Part shown: one piece after another, positions 47,147 to 55,926 of the stretch | Layout: every line of letters begins with the position of its first letter | Numbering within the stretch: the first letter of the stretch is position 1 | Source of the DNA: Sphingobacteriales bacterium | Lineage (GTDB): Bacteria; Bacteroidota; Bacteroidia; AKYH767-A; OLB10 | Assembly (NCBI GenBank): GCA_021299095.1 | Contig: JAJTFW010000013.1 | Location: 1-59,693 of the forward strand | Direction of reading: 5' to 3' | DNA: 59,693 bases | Position numbers and translations under genes: made by a program | Notes under the pieces: generated by a model | What the model saw: only the letters and a program-made list of their open reading frames with translations | Databases searched by the model: none | Told to the model about the DNA's origin: nothing

Positions 47147-50005
47147 ATGTCAGCGATGGATCATGTGGTGGCGCCCGTTTCGGAAGAAGAGTGGGTAGAG
47201 GTTTTCGGTGCCCGTGAGCACAATCTTCAGGAAGTTGATGTAAGTTTCCCGCGAAACAAACTGGTAGTGATTACCGGACTCAGTGGCAGTGGCAAAAGTT
47301 CACTGGCATTCGACACCATTTACGCGGAAGGTCAACGCAGGTATATGGAAACATTTTCAGCGTATGCGCGTCAGTTTTTAGGAAACATGGAACGGCCCGA
47401 TGTGGATAAAATCAAAGGGCTAAGTCCAGTGATTTCAATCGAACAGAAGACCACCAACACCAATCCTCGTTCAACAGTCGGTACGGTTACGGAAATCTAC
47501 GACTTCCTCAGGCTGCTCTTCGCTAGAGCTTCCGAAGCGTATTCGTATTTGTCGGGAGAGAAGATGATCCGGATGACGGACGAGCAGATCCGTGAGGTTG
47601 TACTGAAACAGTACGATGGACAAACTGTACTTTTTCTAGCGCCCGTTATTAAGGGTAGGAAAGGTCATTACAGAGAGCTGTTCCAGCAAATCGCGCAGCA
47701 GGGATTTCTGCGAGTGAGACTCGACAATGAATTACTCGAGATCAAACGTGGCCTGCAAGCCGATCGATATAAGACCCATGATATCGAAATTGTAATCGAT
47801 CAACTAACTGTTAACGAAGACAACGCACTTCGGGTTAGCGAATCGATTAGAACTGCCATGAAACATGGCAAAGGCACCATGATTGTGCTGAGTGAGCGGG
47901 ACAATAGGGTTAGGCATTTCAGTCAGCACTTGATGTGCCCGGTTACCGGAATCTCTTACGACGAACCTGCACCCAACTCATTTTCGTTCAACTCACCCTA
48001 TGGTGCATGTTCTCATTGCAGCGGATTGGGCTCGGTGCCCGAGATCGATATCCGGGTCGTAATTCCTGATTTCGACAAGAGTATACGTCAGGGAGGGATT
48101 GCCCCGCTGGGCGAATACAAGGACAGCTGGATTTTTCAGCAAATCAGTCAAATCGGAAAGCGATATGGCTTCAACCTGAGTACACCCATTAAAGACATAC
48201 CCCAGGAGGCCCTTCAAATCCTGTTATACGGATCCAACGACATACTTTCCGTTGAAAAAGGATATACGTCCGGATCCGTTCAATCCGTAAGGCTCAGTTT
48301 CGAAGGAATTGCAAATTTCATCTCATCACAGCTGGAAGACGAAAACTCCCCTACCCGACTTAGAAAATGGGCACAAGGTTTTATGGCCTATGTACCTTGC
48401 CCCGAATGCAAAGGAGCCAGGTTAAAACAGGAGTCTCTTTACTTTAAAGTTGATGGCAAGAACATTTCAGAACTGGCTCAACTTGACATCCGAATTCTGA
48501 ATGAGTGGACACAGGATCTAGAATTACGAATCAGCGAGCGGCAAAGGGCAATTGCACATGAAATCCTCAAGGAGATACGGAAGCGCATTCGTTTTCTACT
48601 GGATGTAGGCCTGGAATACCTAACACTCGACCGCACATCGCGCAGCTTATCGGGCGGGGAATCGCAGCGTATCAGACTTGCTACGCAAATCGGCTCACAA
48701 CTGGTTGGGGTGATGTACATCCTCGATGAACCCAGTATCGGATTGCACCAACGCGACAACACCCGACTGATCCAATCCCTGAAAAACCTGCGCGACATCG
48801 GAAACTCAGTCGTGGTAGTGGAACACGATAAGGAAACAATACTTGAAGCCGACCATGTGATTGACCTTGGTCCCGGAGCAGGAATCCATGGGGGAAGAAT
48901 TGTAGCGGAGGGAACTCCCGAATCGATTCTGGCTACCGACTCACTTACCGCCAAATATCTAAACGGCACACTGGGCATTCCGATCCGGAAACGAAGGAAA
49001 GGAAATGGGAAAAGCATCAAGCTCTCCGGTGCAAGTGGAAATAATTTGAAAAATGTCAGTGTCGAATTTCCGCTAGGTATTCTGATTTGCGTAACAGGAG
49101 TTTCAGGCAGTGGCAAATCCACACTCATCAACGAAACACTCTACCCGATTTTAAATCAGCACTTCTACCGTTCACAAACCAAGCCACTTCCGTATAAATC
49201 AATCAAAGGACTAGAGCACGTCGACAAGGTAATCGAAATCGACCAGAGTCCGATTGGCCGAACCCCACGTTCGAATCCAGCAACATATATCGGTGTGTTC
49301 AGTGATATCCGGAACCTCTTTTCAAATCTTGCCGAATCCAAAGTAAGAGGCTATCCGCCCGGTTGGTTCAGTTTTAATGTGAAGGGCGGCCGCTGCGAAA
49401 CTTGTCAGGGCGCGGGCATGCGCACCATTGAAATGAATTTTCTTCCCGACGTGCATGTACCCTGCGAACAATGTGGCGGCAAGCGATACAATAGAGAGAT
49501 ATTGGATGTACGTTACAGAGGAAAATCCATCAACGATGTCCTCGACATGAGCATTGAACAGGCCGTGGATTTTTTCGAGAACATGCCCTCCATTCACCAC
49601 AAAATCAAAACCCTACGCGAAGTCGGATTGGGATATTTGACCCTGGGTCAGCAAAGCACAACACTATCAGGTGGTGAGGCTCAGCGTGTGAAACTGGCAA
49701 GTGAGCTGTCAAAAAAGGATACCGGTAGCACATTTTATATACTGGATGAACCCACCACCGGTCTTCACTTCGAAGATGTACGCATCTTACTGGAAGTGGT
49801 CCAACGACTGGTAGACAAGGGTAATACCGTATTGGTGATCGAACACAATATGGACGTAATAAAATCGGCTGACTATATTATAGATCTGGGACCGGAGGGT
49901 GGACGAGCCGGCGGTGAACTCATTTGCACAGGAACACCGGAACAGGTGGCCAAAAACAAGCAGTCCATTACTGCACACTACCTCCGCAAAGAACTGGCAG
50001 GCTGA
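47147..50005 (+). CDS. uvrA: UvrABC system protein A
   Basis: UvrA is the damage-recognition ATPase of nucleotide excision repair, working as a dimer with UvrB. The 952 residues hold two ABC modules: Walker A GLSGSGKSS (44-52) and GVSGSGKSTL in the second, with signatures LSGGESQRIRLA and LSGGEAQRVKLA. The second zinc module is complete (CETC...CEQC). The first has Cys264 and Cys288, Cys291, but Thr267 where E. coli has the second Cys (CPVT instead of CPIC), a change I believe is common in Bacteroidota. It heads a plus-strand group with the LOG-family gene 42 bases behind. Confidence 0.98.
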   Translation: MSAMDHVVAPVSEEEWVEVFGAREHNLQEVDVSFPRNKLVVITGLSGSGKSSLAFDTIYAEGQRRYMETFSAYARQFLGNMERPDVDKIKGLSPVISIEQKTTNTNPRSTVGTVTEIYDFLRLLFARASEAYSYLSGEKMIRMTDEQIREVVLKQYDGQTVLFLAPVIKGRKGHYRELFQQIAQQGFLRVRLDNELLEIKRGLQADRYKTHDIEIVIDQLTVNEDNALRVSESIRTAMKHGKGTMIVLSERDNRVRHFSQHLMCPVTGISYDEPAPNSFSFNSPYGACSHCSGLGSVPEIDIRVVIPDFDKSIRQGGIAPLGEYKDSWIFQQISQIGKRYGFNLSTPIKDIPQEALQILLYGSNDILSVEKGYTSGSVQSVRLSFEGIANFISSQLEDENSPTRLRKWAQGFMAYVPCPECKGARLKQESLYFKVDGKNISELAQLDIRILNEWTQDLELRISERQRAIAHEILKEIRKRIRFLLDVGLEYLTLDRTSRSLSGGESQRIRLATQIGSQLVGVMYILDEPSIGLHQRDNTRLIQSLKNLRDIGNSVVVVEHDKETILEADHVIDLGPGAGIHGGRIVAEGTPESILATDSLTAKYLNGTLGIPIRKRRKGNGKSIKLSGASGNNLKNVSVEFPLGILICVTGVSGSGKSTLINETLYPILNQHFYRSQTKPLPYKSIKGLEHVDKVIEIDQSPIGRTPRSNPATYIGVFSDIRNLFSNLAESKVRGYPPGWFSFNVKGGRCETCQGAGMRTIEMNFLPDVHVPCEQCGGKRYNREILDVRYRGKSINDVLDMSIEQAVDFFENMPSIHHKIKTLREVGLGYLTLGQQSTTLSGGEAQRVKLASELSKKDTGSTFYILDEPTTGLHFEDVRILLEVVQRLVDKGNTVLVIEHNMDVIKSADYIIDLGPEGGRAGGELICTGTPEQVAKNKQSITAHYLRKELAG

Positions 50006-50047
50006 AACTAACCTGCGAACTTTCCGTAAAACAGGGCCGATACACAT

Positions 50048-50755
50048 ATGCTACACGACGAATCGAAAATCAGAAGAGCCTTCAGCGAAAAAGACTGGCA
50101 GGAAATCAAGTCACAAGATACCTGGCAGATCTTCAAAATAATGGCTGAATTTGTCGAAGGTTTCGAGAAGATGGGTAAAATCGGACCCTGTGTGTCAATT
50201 TTCGGCTCCGCCCGAACTGGTCCTGGAACACAACCCTACCAGCTTGCAGAAGAAATCGCCTTCAAGTTGACACGTGAAGGATATGGCATCATCACAGGAG
50301 GAGGACCTGGCGTGATGGAAGCAGCGAACAAAGGAGCACAAGCTGCCAAAGGAAAATCAGTCGGACTAAGCATAAAGTTACCATTCGAGGAGCGCCCCAA
50401 CCCGTTTATTGATCACGACAAGAGCATCACCTTCGATTACTTTTTCGTCCGAAAACTGATGTTTATCAAATATGCACAGGGCTTCGTGGTCTTACCCGGT
50501 GGATTCGGCACCATGGATGAACTCTTCGAGGCACTCACCCTCATTCAAACCCATAAAATAGGTCGCTTTCCAATTGTCATGGTTGGAAAGTCATACTGGG
50601 GCGGTCTGATGGACTGGATTCACGGTCAGCTGGTCAGCGGAGGGTTCGTCAATCCTGACGATTTAAAACTCTTCACATTGGTTGATACCGCCGAAGAAGC
50701 GGTTGCGGTGATCAATGCATTTTATTCGAAGTATCTACTAAAGCCTAATTTTTAA
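50048..50755 (+). CDS. LOG family protein (nucleoside-5'-monophosphate phosphoribohydrolase-like)
   Basis: The 235 residues have a Rossmann fold with the LOG family motifs GGGPGVMEAANKGA (near 78-91) and LPGGFGTMDELFEALTLIQT (near 150-170), which together form the nucleotide and ribose site. Plant LOG and some bacterial members release cytokinin base from riboside monophosphate; other bacterial members, such as PpnN of E. coli, cleave ordinary purine nucleotides. Which applies here is unknown. The first 50 residues form an extra N-terminal helix region. Confidence 0.9.
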   Translation: MLHDESKIRRAFSEKDWQEIKSQDTWQIFKIMAEFVEGFEKMGKIGPCVSIFGSARTGPGTQPYQLAEEIAFKLTREGYGIITGGGPGVMEAANKGAQAAKGKSVGLSIKLPFEERPNPFIDHDKSITFDYFFVRKLMFIKYAQGFVVLPGGFGTMDELFEALTLIQTHKIGRFPIVMVGKSYWGGLMDWIHGQLVSGGFVNPDDLKLFTLVDTAEEAVAVINAFYSKYLLKPNF

Positions 50756-50779
50756 GGCTCGGCGGACATTTCTGTCCGC
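50742..50779 (+). terminator. Two tandem hairpins after the LOG gene, possible weak terminator
   Basis: A first stem AGCCT/AGGCT (50742-50759) crosses the stop codon; a second has a perfect 7-bp stem GCGGACA/TGTCCGC (50762-50779) with a 4-base loop. The second is not followed by a real T run (ATTTCC), so termination by it is uncertain. Confidence 0.4.
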
Positions 50780-50886
50780 ATTTCCGTAACCCGGAACCCC
50801 ATATCGCAGTAAAACGTGCATGCATGGCTTGTTCATGGCAATCGAATTTGCCATACAACGTGCAAAAACAGCACAACAACGCGAAT

Positions 50887-51360
50887 ATGGAAGACCGCCT
50901 GCTCAATATCCTGCTTGTAGAGGATGATAGTGTAGATGTGATGAATGTCCAGCGGGCATTCTCAAAAAACCACATCACCAATCCCCTGCACGTGGCATAC
51001 AACGGTGTTGAAGCCCTCAATATGCTGAGGGGACAGAACGGCAAACCTAAGCTCAGTCCAACGCCGCGCATCATCCTACTCGACATAAATATGCCGAAGA
51101 TGAACGGCCTGGAATTCCTGAAAGAATTGAGAAGTGATCCGGAATTGCAGTCGATCAGCGTATTCGTGATGACCACATCGAATGACGAGCAAGACAAAAT
51201 TGAAGCGTACAGGCTGAACGTTGCCGGATACATTCTCAAGCCTTTGTCTTTCGAAAAATTCGTTGCTGCTGTTTCCATACTTAATAGCTACTGGAAACTC
51301 TGCGTACAACCCGAGCAAGAGGGTATCGTATTGGGACCGAAAAATGGATATTTCGAATGA
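50887..51360 (+). CDS. Single-domain response regulator (Rcp1-like)
   Basis: The start at 50887 gives MEDRLLNILLVEDDSVDVMN; a longer frame from 50824 adds 21 residues with no match. The 157-residue protein is one receiver domain only, with acidic pair at 12-14, phospho-acceptor Asp66 (RIILLDINMPKMNG), Thr in MTTSN and Lys in GYILKPLSFE. There is no output domain, so it passes phosphate on or binds a partner, in the style of the Rcp1 family. It shares an ATGA overlap with the next regulator gene. Confidence 0.9.
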   Translation: MEDRLLNILLVEDDSVDVMNVQRAFSKNHITNPLHVAYNGVEALNMLRGQNGKPKLSPTPRIILLDINMPKMNGLEFLKELRSDPELQSISVFVMTTSNDEQDKIEAYRLNVAGYILKPLSFEKFVAAVSILNSYWKLCVQPEQEGIVLGPKNGYFE

Positions 51361-52139
51361 GCAGAAACACGACTCCCCTACGTATTCTTGTTGCAGAGGA
51401 CCACGATGTCAGCCGGTTCATCCTGAGCAAATGCATGAACAGGCCTGAATGGAACGTCGATTTTGTACGGTCCGGACGCGAAGCCATCAATCAAAGTGCC
51501 GGGAATGCATATGATATCATCATGCTCGACATCGAACTACCAGACCTGAACGGTTATCAGGTGGCGGAGATGATCCGATCAAGAAAAGAGCAAAGCATCC
51601 GCAATGTACCCATCATTGCCATGACAGGCCATTCCTCAGGCAAGGAAATATCCCGCAGTATCCAATCTGGGATGAACGGACACCTTACCAAGCCGTTCAG
51701 CGGAGAACAACTCAACACCTGTATACAGTCGATTATGCAACATACATCCACAACCGCCGACGGAAATCCAGTCGAGCCCGATCTAAGCTTCCTTCGAGAA
51801 GTGGCATCAGGCGACCTCGATTTCATGTGCACATTCATCGGCATGTTCCTGAAGGATATACCCGAAAGCCTAGATCAACTTTCAAGTGCTATCGATAAAA
51901 CAGAATGGAGTACTATCCGTTCGGTGAGTCACAAGATGAAATCCTCCCTCCTATATGCAGGACTTAGGGAACAGCATGCATTATCAGCACAAATCGAAAA
52001 ACATGCTGCCGAACGGAATCACCTTGACCAAATACGCCATGTTTTTTCGAACCTGAAGAATGGTTGTGCATCCAGTTATGAAGGATTAAGAGCCTCCCTA
52101 CTTCTTTTACAAAACCAAACCAGCCATGAACGCCGCTAA
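51357..52139 (+). CDS. Response regulator fused to an Hpt domain
   Basis: The 260 residues hold an N-terminal receiver (Asp58 in YDIIMLDIELPDLNG; Lys in GHLTKPFS) and a C-terminal Hpt domain (about 140-255). The Hpt histidine is His192 in VSHKMKSSLLYAGL. It looks like the tail of a hybrid kinase (receiver-Hpt) without the kinase. It overlaps the regulator before it by 4 bases and the regulator after it by 14 bases, so the three are made together. Phosphate probably flows between them, but direction is inferred. Confidence 0.9.
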   Translation: MSRNTTPLRILVAEDHDVSRFILSKCMNRPEWNVDFVRSGREAINQSAGNAYDIIMLDIELPDLNGYQVAEMIRSRKEQSIRNVPIIAMTGHSSGKEISRSIQSGMNGHLTKPFSGEQLNTCIQSIMQHTSTTADGNPVEPDLSFLREVASGDLDFMCTFIGMFLKDIPESLDQLSSAIDKTEWSTIRSVSHKMKSSLLYAGLREQHALSAQIEKHAAERNHLDQIRHVFSNLKNGCASSYEGLRASLLLLQNQTSHERR

Positions 52140-53304
52140 AGTATTTCTGATTGAAGATGACATGATGGTTGCGACCATCATTTGCAAATTGATTCAAACA
52201 AAACAGCCGGGCTTTGAAGTCCGGCATTTTGGTTCGGGAGAGGAATGTCTGCACGAACTACATACCATGCCTGATATCGTAATCATCGATTACAACTTGC
52301 CTGGAATCGATGGCCTTACACTGCTGAAGCAGGTGAAATCCGTTTGCCCACAGGCGCTCATCATGGTCTGCTCCGGACAAGAAGAAGTAAAGGTTGCCGT
52401 ACAGTGTTTTGAGGCGGGGGCCAATCACTACATTATGAAGGACGACAAAATGATGCCGAATATCGAAAATGGGATGCGGAATTTGTCAATGCACGTAACT
52501 CTAAAGCGTGAAGTAGCCTTTCTGCAAGATCAGATCATCGACAGAAATAAGTACTCGAACATCATCGGAAACAGCCAGGCAATATTGCGTGTATTGAAGC
52601 TTATCCAGAAAGTCGAGAAAAACACCATGATGGTTCTCGTGACCGGACAAAGCGGCACTGGGAAAGAACTGGTGGCCAAAGCTCTTCACTACAACTCCCC
52701 GCGTGCACGCAAACCCTTTGTGGTAGTGAACATGGGCGCTATTCCCTCCGAACTGGTCGAGAGCGAACTCTTCGGGCATGAAAAAGGTGCATTCACCGAT
52801 GCGCGTGAACGCCGGATCGGAAAATTCGAACAAGCCGAGGGTGGAACTATTTTTCTAGATGAAATTGGCGAGATGGACCTGGGTATTCAGGCCAAACTAC
52901 TCCGCGTACTTCAGGAAAAAGAAATCACCCGCATCGGCGGAAACAAGACCATCAAACTCGACTTCCGTCTTGTTGCAGCAACCAATCGCAACCTGGCACT
53001 GGAAGTTAAAGAAGGACGATTCAGGGAAGACCTGTTTTACAGGATCCAAGGTTTTCTGATCCACCTTCCACCATTGAACCAGCGTGGTGATGACATATTA
53101 CTACTGGCCAAATCCTTCCTGAAAGAATTCTGCGATCAAAACAGAATGCCCCAGCTCAGCATCAGCCGTGAAGCCTGCCGGTTCATGCTGGACTACGCCT
53201 GGCCTGGGAACATTCGCGAACTAAAAGCCGTAATTGAGCGGGCTGCACTGATGGCCGAACAAAACACCATTACCATTGAAGACCTCACATTCGTAACAGC
53301 CTGA
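52126..53304 (+). CDS. NtrC-like response regulator, receiver plus AAA+ without DNA-binding domain
   Basis: The 392 residues are a receiver (Asp55 in [13 protein letters not shown]) followed by a sigma-54-interaction type AAA+ ATPase (about 145-385): Walker A GQSGTGKE (174-181), the sigma-54 loop GAFTDA (221-226, canonical GAFTGA), Walker [11 protein letters not shown] (241-250) and the arginine region FREDLFYRI. The protein ends with DLTFVTA right after the AAA+ domain, so the Fis-type helix-turn-helix is missing. It may activate sigma-54 promoters from solution, as some regulators of this shape do. It starts inside the preceding regulator gene by 14 bases. Confidence 0.9.
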   Translation: MNAAKVFLIEDDMMVATIICKLIQTKQPGFEVRHFGSGEECLHELHTMPDIVIIDYNLPGIDGLTLLKQVKSVCPQALIMVCSGQEEVKVAVQCFEAGANHYIMKDDKMMPNIENGMRNLSMHVTLKREVAFLQDQIIDRNKYSNIIGNSQAILRVLKLIQKVEKNTMMVLVTGQSGTGKELVAKALHYNSPRARKPFVVVNMGAIPSELVESELFGHEKGAFTDARERRIGKFEQAEGGTIFLDEIGEMDLGIQAKLLRVLQEKEITRIGGNKTIKLDFRLVAATNRNLALEVKEGRFREDLFYRIQGFLIHLPPLNQRGDDILLLAKSFLKEFCDQNRMPQLSISREACRFMLDYAWPGNIRELKAVIERAALMAEQNTITIEDLTFVTA

Positions 53305-53318
53305 AGCATTTTTAAACA

Positions 53319-54434
53319 ATGGGATACCGTTTAAAGCCATCACAACGTCAGCGCCTGAGCACCTTGCAGAAAGGAACGCTCATCATCGCAAGCACATCGT
53401 TTATCGCACTGGGCATCTATTTTGGTATCGTGTTGCAAAGCACGAAAACCACACCTGGGCATGCTTCTAATTCACTTATGCTGGAAGACCCTGCGGGTAC
53501 TGGGGAAACACTAATTGCATTCACCTGGGATGAAGGCGAAGTGCTCAAACCAGAAATCGGACCGGTGGGAAGCCAAACCAATACACAAACACAGATTGTT
53601 AGTGAGCCAGACCTGAACATCAAAGGCCTTACCAATCCATCCGGAGGAATCGACTTGAGCATTCCTTGGAATACAAGCTTCGAAACAGAAGGCATTTCCA
53701 TTGAAACCAACTTCCGCATGCTGGATACAGACGGTGACTTTTTTAGTTGTGGCAAGGAATTCCGCTTCGGAATACGGAAAGGCAATCCCGCAGTGCGCTA
53801 CACGCTGACCGATAGCAAGGGCAAGAAGCAAGTCATTGAGGAACAATCTGACTATCGGATTGCTGATGACAGAAACTTCAGAATATATGCCTTTTCCTAC
53901 AACCCCGTATCCGGAAGGGCCGAAATCCTTGTTGACGGACTTTTGGTTTGGTCGAAGAAAACTGATGCATTCCAATCTCTTGCCTGGAAAGCAGGTACTC
54001 CCGTGGTAATCGGAGCAGGACTTGATGCGGGAGGAACCACATCGTGTATTCTCGACAAAATCAGCGTCCGGAAACCTGTAGGAGGACGATTCATTCCTCT
54101 TGACTTACTCGGTTTCAGTGCAGAACCCGAGGGCGATCAGATTATGCTCAGTTGGTTTACAGGAAGCGAGTCGGGGACCGAGCAGTTCATCATCGAACGC
54201 AGCTCCGATACACAATCCTTTCAGGAAGTAGGTCGAGTGCGGGGCGCCGGAAAATCCGAAGAAATGAAAGCCTATGCATTGCTCGATACGCGGCCACACC
54301 ACGGTGTGAATTATTACCGACTAGCCCTGAGTAACCACCGGTCCAAATCGGTTTGGGTGCCTGTCATCGCCATCCGCTTCCCGCCCGAACCGGGATTCCT
54401 GCAACCGGGACTGAGCGGAGGCACTTCCCGTTGA
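53319..54434 (+). CDS. Membrane-anchored protein with lectin-fold-like domain, function unknown
   Basis: I do not recognise a specific family. The 371 residues have one membrane helix near the N-terminus (LQKGTLIIASTSFIALGIYFGIVLQ fits a stretch of about 20) and then a linker. Residues about 100-255 look like a concanavalin/LamG-type beta-sandwich (paired strands, FRIYAFSYNPVSGRAEILVDG). The last 100 residues resemble the FN3-like module that usually stands before T9SS signals (MLSWFTGSESGTEQFIIERSS, then NYYRLALSNHR), but no sorting domain follows. It begins 15 bases after the sigma-54-type regulator gene, so may be in the same transcript. Confidence 0.72.
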   Translation: MGYRLKPSQRQRLSTLQKGTLIIASTSFIALGIYFGIVLQSTKTTPGHASNSLMLEDPAGTGETLIAFTWDEGEVLKPEIGPVGSQTNTQTQIVSEPDLNIKGLTNPSGGIDLSIPWNTSFETEGISIETNFRMLDTDGDFFSCGKEFRFGIRKGNPAVRYTLTDSKGKKQVIEEQSDYRIADDRNFRIYAFSYNPVSGRAEILVDGLLVWSKKTDAFQSLAWKAGTPVVIGAGLDAGGTTSCILDKISVRKPVGGRFIPLDLLGFSAEPEGDQIMLSWFTGSESGTEQFIIERSSDTQSFQEVGRVRGAGKSEEMKAYALLDTRPHHGVNYYRLALSNHRSKSVWVPVIAIRFPPEPGFLQPGLSGGTSR

Positions 54435-54451
54435 ATTTATCCCTCGAATAT

Positions 54452-54476
54452 AAGCCGGCCGACAAGCCGGCTTTTT
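54452..54476 (+). terminator. Rho-independent terminator
   Basis: A perfect 8-bp stem AAGCCGGC/GCCGGCTT with a short loop is followed by TTTTT, 18 bases after the previous stop. It separates the regulator cluster transcript from mscL. Confidence 0.85.
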
Positions 54477-54530
54477 CATGTATGGCCGAAATAGTATCAA
54501 TTCACTAATTTGGGTGCAAACAAAAAACCC

Positions 54531-54968
54531 ATGGGATTCATTCAAGAATTCAAGTCCTTTGCCATGCGTGGCAACCTAATTGACTTCGCCGTCGGCGTAG
54601 TGGTTGGAGGAGCTTTCGGAAAAGTCACCGGAGTGTTTGTCGACGGCATTGTGATGCCGGTAATCGGAACGCTGATCGGCAACCAGGATTTCTCAGAAAT
54701 GAAAGTGGCCATTCAAAATAGTAAAAAAGCGATTCTTGATTCGAGTGGAAACATCATCGAAAAAGAAGTTCCGGAAGTTTACCTGCGGTATGGTGAATTC
54801 ATTTCAAGCATCATAGATTTCACACTCGTCGCTTTCGCCATGTTCTTGGTCGTTAAGGCTATGAACCGCATTCGGAATGCGGAAGTCGCTGAACCGGCAG
54901 CCCCCGCTGCGCCGAACAAACAGGAGCAACTCCTTGAAGAAATACGAGACATCTTATCCCGTAAATAA
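54531..54968 (+). CDS. mscL: Large-conductance mechanosensitive channel
   Basis: MscL opens under membrane tension to release solutes during hypo-osmotic shock. The ATG at 54531 gives the family start MGFIQEFKSFAMRGNLIDFA; a TTG at 54510 only adds seven residues. The 145 residues have the two membrane helices (VGVVVGGAFGKVTGVFVDGI and IIDFTLVAFAMFLVVKAMN), a longer than usual periplasmic loop between them, and an Ala/Pro linker before the C-terminal helix. It lies 6 bases before the next gene. Confidence 0.97.
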   Translation: MGFIQEFKSFAMRGNLIDFAVGVVVGGAFGKVTGVFVDGIVMPVIGTLIGNQDFSEMKVAIQNSKKAILDSSGNIIEKEVPEVYLRYGEFISSIIDFTLVAFAMFLVVKAMNRIRNAEVAEPAAPAAPNKQEQLLEEIRDILSRK

Positions 54969-54974
54969 GCCCTT

Positions 54975-55910
54975 ATGAAACGAATACTCATTATCGCTCT
55001 GCTGGCAACTCTTTCCGCATTAAGTGCGGTTGCACAAAACGACACCATTTGGAAAACAGGTGGACTCTTTAATGCTGCATTCAACCAGGTGAACCTCAGC
55101 AACTGGGCGGCAGGTGGTGAAAATTCAATCGCACTGAATGCATTTACCAACTTATACGCGAATTACCGCAGGGGAAAAGTAAGCTGGGATAGCAATATCG
55201 ATCTTGCGTATGGCATCACTCGACAAGGCGAAGAGGATGTACGTAAAAACGACGACCGACTTGAAATAAATACCAAGGTCGGTTATCAGACATCTTCAGC
55301 CAAGCTAGCCTATTCGGCACTGTTCAATTTCCGTTCGCAATTCAGCGATGGATACAATTACCCTAAGACGGATTCAAGCCGGTATATTTCACGTTTTGCT
55401 GCACCCGCTTTTGCACTCCTCGCGTTGGGTGTCGACTACAAGCCCAACAAGGCTTTCAGCCTGATGGTGTCGCCTCTGACAGCACGGGTAGTCATTGTGG
55501 CTGATGACTCCTTGTCGAAAGCAGGAGCCTTTGGTGTTGATCCAGGAAACACCATACGACGGGAATTTGGCGCTTATGCCTATGCACGATTCCAGCAGGA
55601 GGTTGTGCAGAATGTAACACTCATGAGCAAACTTGATCTTTTCAGCAATTACCTTGAAGATCCGCAAAATATCGACCTAAACTGGGAACTGCTACTTGCG
55701 CTCAAAGCAAGCAAAGCCATTACAGTATCACTGGGGCTGCAAATGATTTACGACGACAACACGAAGATTCTGTTGTTCAAGGAGTCAAATGGGCAACGTG
55801 TCCCTGAACTCGGAGCAGACGGCAAACAGAAAAGTGGTCCACGGTTACAGATGCGCCAGATATTCGGTATCGGGCTGAGCTATAAGATTGCTAAAGCCAC
55901 GGTGCGCTGA
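54975..55910 (+). CDS. DUF3078-like outer-membrane protein
   Basis: The 311 residues begin with a signal peptide (MKRILIIALLATLSALSAVA, cleavage at AQN) and then the DUF3078 pattern: WKTGGLFNAAFNQVNLSNWA, with the aromatic-rich alternating strands typical of beta-barrels. The last residues (FGIGLSYKIAKATVR) do not end in the usual terminal aromatic. These proteins occur in Bacteroidota and have no proven function; an outer-membrane barrel is inferred. It lies between mscL and the helicase gene, 16 bases before the latter. Confidence 0.85.
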   Translation: MKRILIIALLATLSALSAVAQNDTIWKTGGLFNAAFNQVNLSNWAAGGENSIALNAFTNLYANYRRGKVSWDSNIDLAYGITRQGEEDVRKNDDRLEINTKVGYQTSSAKLAYSALFNFRSQFSDGYNYPKTDSSRYISRFAAPAFALLALGVDYKPNKAFSLMVSPLTARVVIVADDSLSKAGAFGVDPGNTIRREFGAYAYARFQQEVVQNVTLMSKLDLFSNYLEDPQNIDLNWELLLALKASKAITVSLGLQMIYDDNTKILLFKESNGQRVPELGADGKQKSGPRLQMRQIFGIGLSYKIAKATVR

Positions 55911-55926
55911 TCACAAGAGCAACTAA

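Noticed and set aside
48478-49131. Minus-strand frame of 217 codons inside uvrA
   Set aside because: Lies wholly inside the intact uvrA gene and is Ser/Arg-rich, as antisense frames usually are.
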